A stretch of DNA of 6,938 bases. Source: Candidatus Eiseniibacteriota bacterium (lineage in GTDB: Bacteria; Arandabacterota; Arandabacteria; Arandabacterales; Arandabacteraceae). The notes under the pieces were generated by a model. That model worked only from the letters and a program-made list of their open reading frames with translations, did no database searches and was not told the origin of the DNA. A program made the translations under genes and the position numbers. The stretch spans positions 1 to 6,938 of the forward strand of contig JAUVJV010000121.1 of assembly GCA_030592245.1 (NCBI GenBank). The letters run 5' to 3'. Shown in pieces: positions 6,009-6,938 of this stretch (position 1 is its first letter; every line of letters starts with the position of its first letter).

Positions 6009-6854
6009 CCGATACATCGACTTGATGTTGCCCCAGCTGCTGGGCTCAGTCGCGGTCGGGCCGTAACAACCAATGTAGACCCTCCACGCCATCTCGATAG
6101 CGCCAAACTGGCTTGCGTCCGGAGTGGTATCTGCACCATCAACGAACATCAGTGGCGGCCAGTACTCAAACGCGTACGTACCGATGTAACCACCATGGAC
6201 CATGGGACCAACAGTACCACACTGTCCTCTGGGGTACAATGCCGGCAGACAGCCATAGTCATGCAGGGGACAACCCTCTGCTACGGCCGTGCTGATATTG
6301 TCCATTCCCCATGCAGGGTAGATGCCATCAGTACCGGTGTGTGTCGCCGTGACGACGATGGACACGTCTCCATTGTAACACGGGGTCAGGCACACAAACG
6401 GATCTACGGGGATGTAGTTCCACGCGAATCCCGTCTCGAACGGACCACTGTTCCAAAGATGGGTAATCGGAGCGGCCACATCACAGCAAAATTCGGCACA
6501 GTACACATCAAACTCGATCGTGAACTTGCCAGGATAGACGGTTCCGTAACCTGCGAAATCGAGAATCCTGAGCTGCTCGAGCGTATGGCAGTTGGCCGGA
6601 TCCAGCAGACCACTACCACCCGTACCCTCATCACTGAGAGTGAAGCACATCCCGATGATCTCACCAGGAGTCCAGCCGGTGAACGCCCAGAACCATGAGT
6701 AGGTCGGGCAAGGTATGTAGTAGTAATAATTCAGAGTCCCATCATAAAGGGGCTCAGTGCCGAAATCCTCTTTCATCTGATATGCCTTTCTCTCCATGGC
6801 AAATGCAGACGAAGCAAGGACGAGCACTAACGCGAGTACGATACAAAGCCTCAT
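6006..6854 (-). CDS. Exported Cys-rich protein of unknown function
   Basis: I do not recognise a named family. The 282-residue product starts with a clear Sec signal peptide: MRLC, a hydrophobic core, then SSAFA with likely cleavage after Ala19. The mature part holds 12 cysteines (49, 70, 89, 119, 123, 124, 155, 159, 195, 202, 212, 263), an even number suited to disulfides outside the cytoplasm. It also has an aromatic-rich stretch NYYYYIPCPTYSWFWAF (42-58). Alternating hydrophobic stretches (FTIEFDVYC, DVSIVVTATH) and the AWGMDNIS segment (181-188) suggest a beta-sandwich or jelly-roll fold, possibly ligand binding; this is inference. The C-terminus SSWGNIKSMYR is not an LPXTG, PEP-CTERM or type IX sorting domain. 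The gene appears monocistronic, with a perfect Shine-Dalgarno, tandem stops and a strong terminator, which suggests high expression. The start is fixed by the signal peptide, the ribosome site and an in-frame TAA two codons upstream. Confidence 0.88.
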   Translation of the reverse strand: MRLCIVLALVLVLASSAFAMERKAYQMKEDFGTEPLYDGTLNYYYYIPCPTYSWFWAFTGWTPGEIIGMCFTLSDEGTGGSGLLDPANCHTLEQLRILDFAGYGTVYPGKFTIEFDVYCAEFCCDVAAPITHLWNSGPFETGFAWNYIPVDPFVCLTPCYNGDVSIVVTATHTGTDGIYPAWGMDNISTAVAEGCPLHDYGCLPALYPRGQCGTVGPMVHGGYIGTYAFEYWPPLMFVDGADTTPDASQFGAIEMAWRVYIGCYGPTATEPSSWGNIKSMYR

Positions 6855-6860
6855 CTCTTA

Positions 6861-6868
6861 ACCTCCTT
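6861..6868 (-). promoter_or_regulatory. Perfect AAGGAGGT Shine-Dalgarno of exported protein gene
   Basis: The minus strand reads AAGGAGGT, TAAGAG, ATG: a full anti-16S match with a 6-base spacer. It is the best ribosome site in the window and fixes the start at 6854. The remaining upstream DNA (6869-6938) shows no promoter I would trust. Confidence 0.9.
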
Positions 6869-6938
6869 CTTCTGAGGAGTTTGAATTACCTTCGTTCATT
6901 CCTCCCCAGAACACCTGAGAACAAGATCCTCCCTGAAC

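Overview
The window comes from a bacterium with a GC-rich genome, and the cell envelope looks Gram-negative. The evidence is an MltD-type lytic transglycosylase with a lipoprotein-like leader, a membrane protein whose TPR domain should face the periplasm, and a Sec-exported Cys-rich protein. Clear Shine-Dalgarno sites and sigma70-like promoter elements fit Bacteria. The exported protein's style recalls uncultivated lineages around the FCB superphylum (Eisenbacteria/Krumholzibacteria-like). That placement is an impression from memory and not shown by the sequence.

Left half, + strand (1-3575): three genes read in one direction and are probably one transcript. The first is the 3' part of a membrane-anchored protein with eight uninterrupted TPRs; it runs off the left edge. 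After 17 bp come two tandem, overlapping glgC-type genes (glucose-1-phosphate adenylyltransferase, ADP-glucose synthesis for glycogen). The downstream copy looks like the catalytic enzyme. The upstream copy keeps the glucose-1-phosphate pocket but has lost the GxGxRL nucleotide loop, with Asp at the catalytic Arg position. It may be a regulatory partner subunit, comparable in logic to Firmicutes GlgD or plant large subunits. This is the most interesting point in the window.

Right half, - strand (3601-6938): a 725-residue MltD-like lytic transglycosylase with six C-terminal LysM domains converges on the glgC pair with only 25 bp between the stop codons. It has its own well-formed promoter (-35 TTGCCA, 17 bp, -10 TAGTAT) and Shine-Dalgarno. 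Upstream of it lies a monocistronic gene for a 282-residue exported protein with 12 cysteines and no recognised family. That gene has a perfect AAGGAGGT site, four consecutive TAG stops and a textbook C(UUCG)G terminator.

Functionally there are two or three separate themes: storage-polysaccharide synthesis, peptidoglycan remodelling, and one exported protein of unknown role. Nothing indicates a mobile element, CRISPR array, RNA gene or phage. The two non-coding stretches (5779-6005 and 6855-6938) are both under 300 bp and hold regulatory elements.
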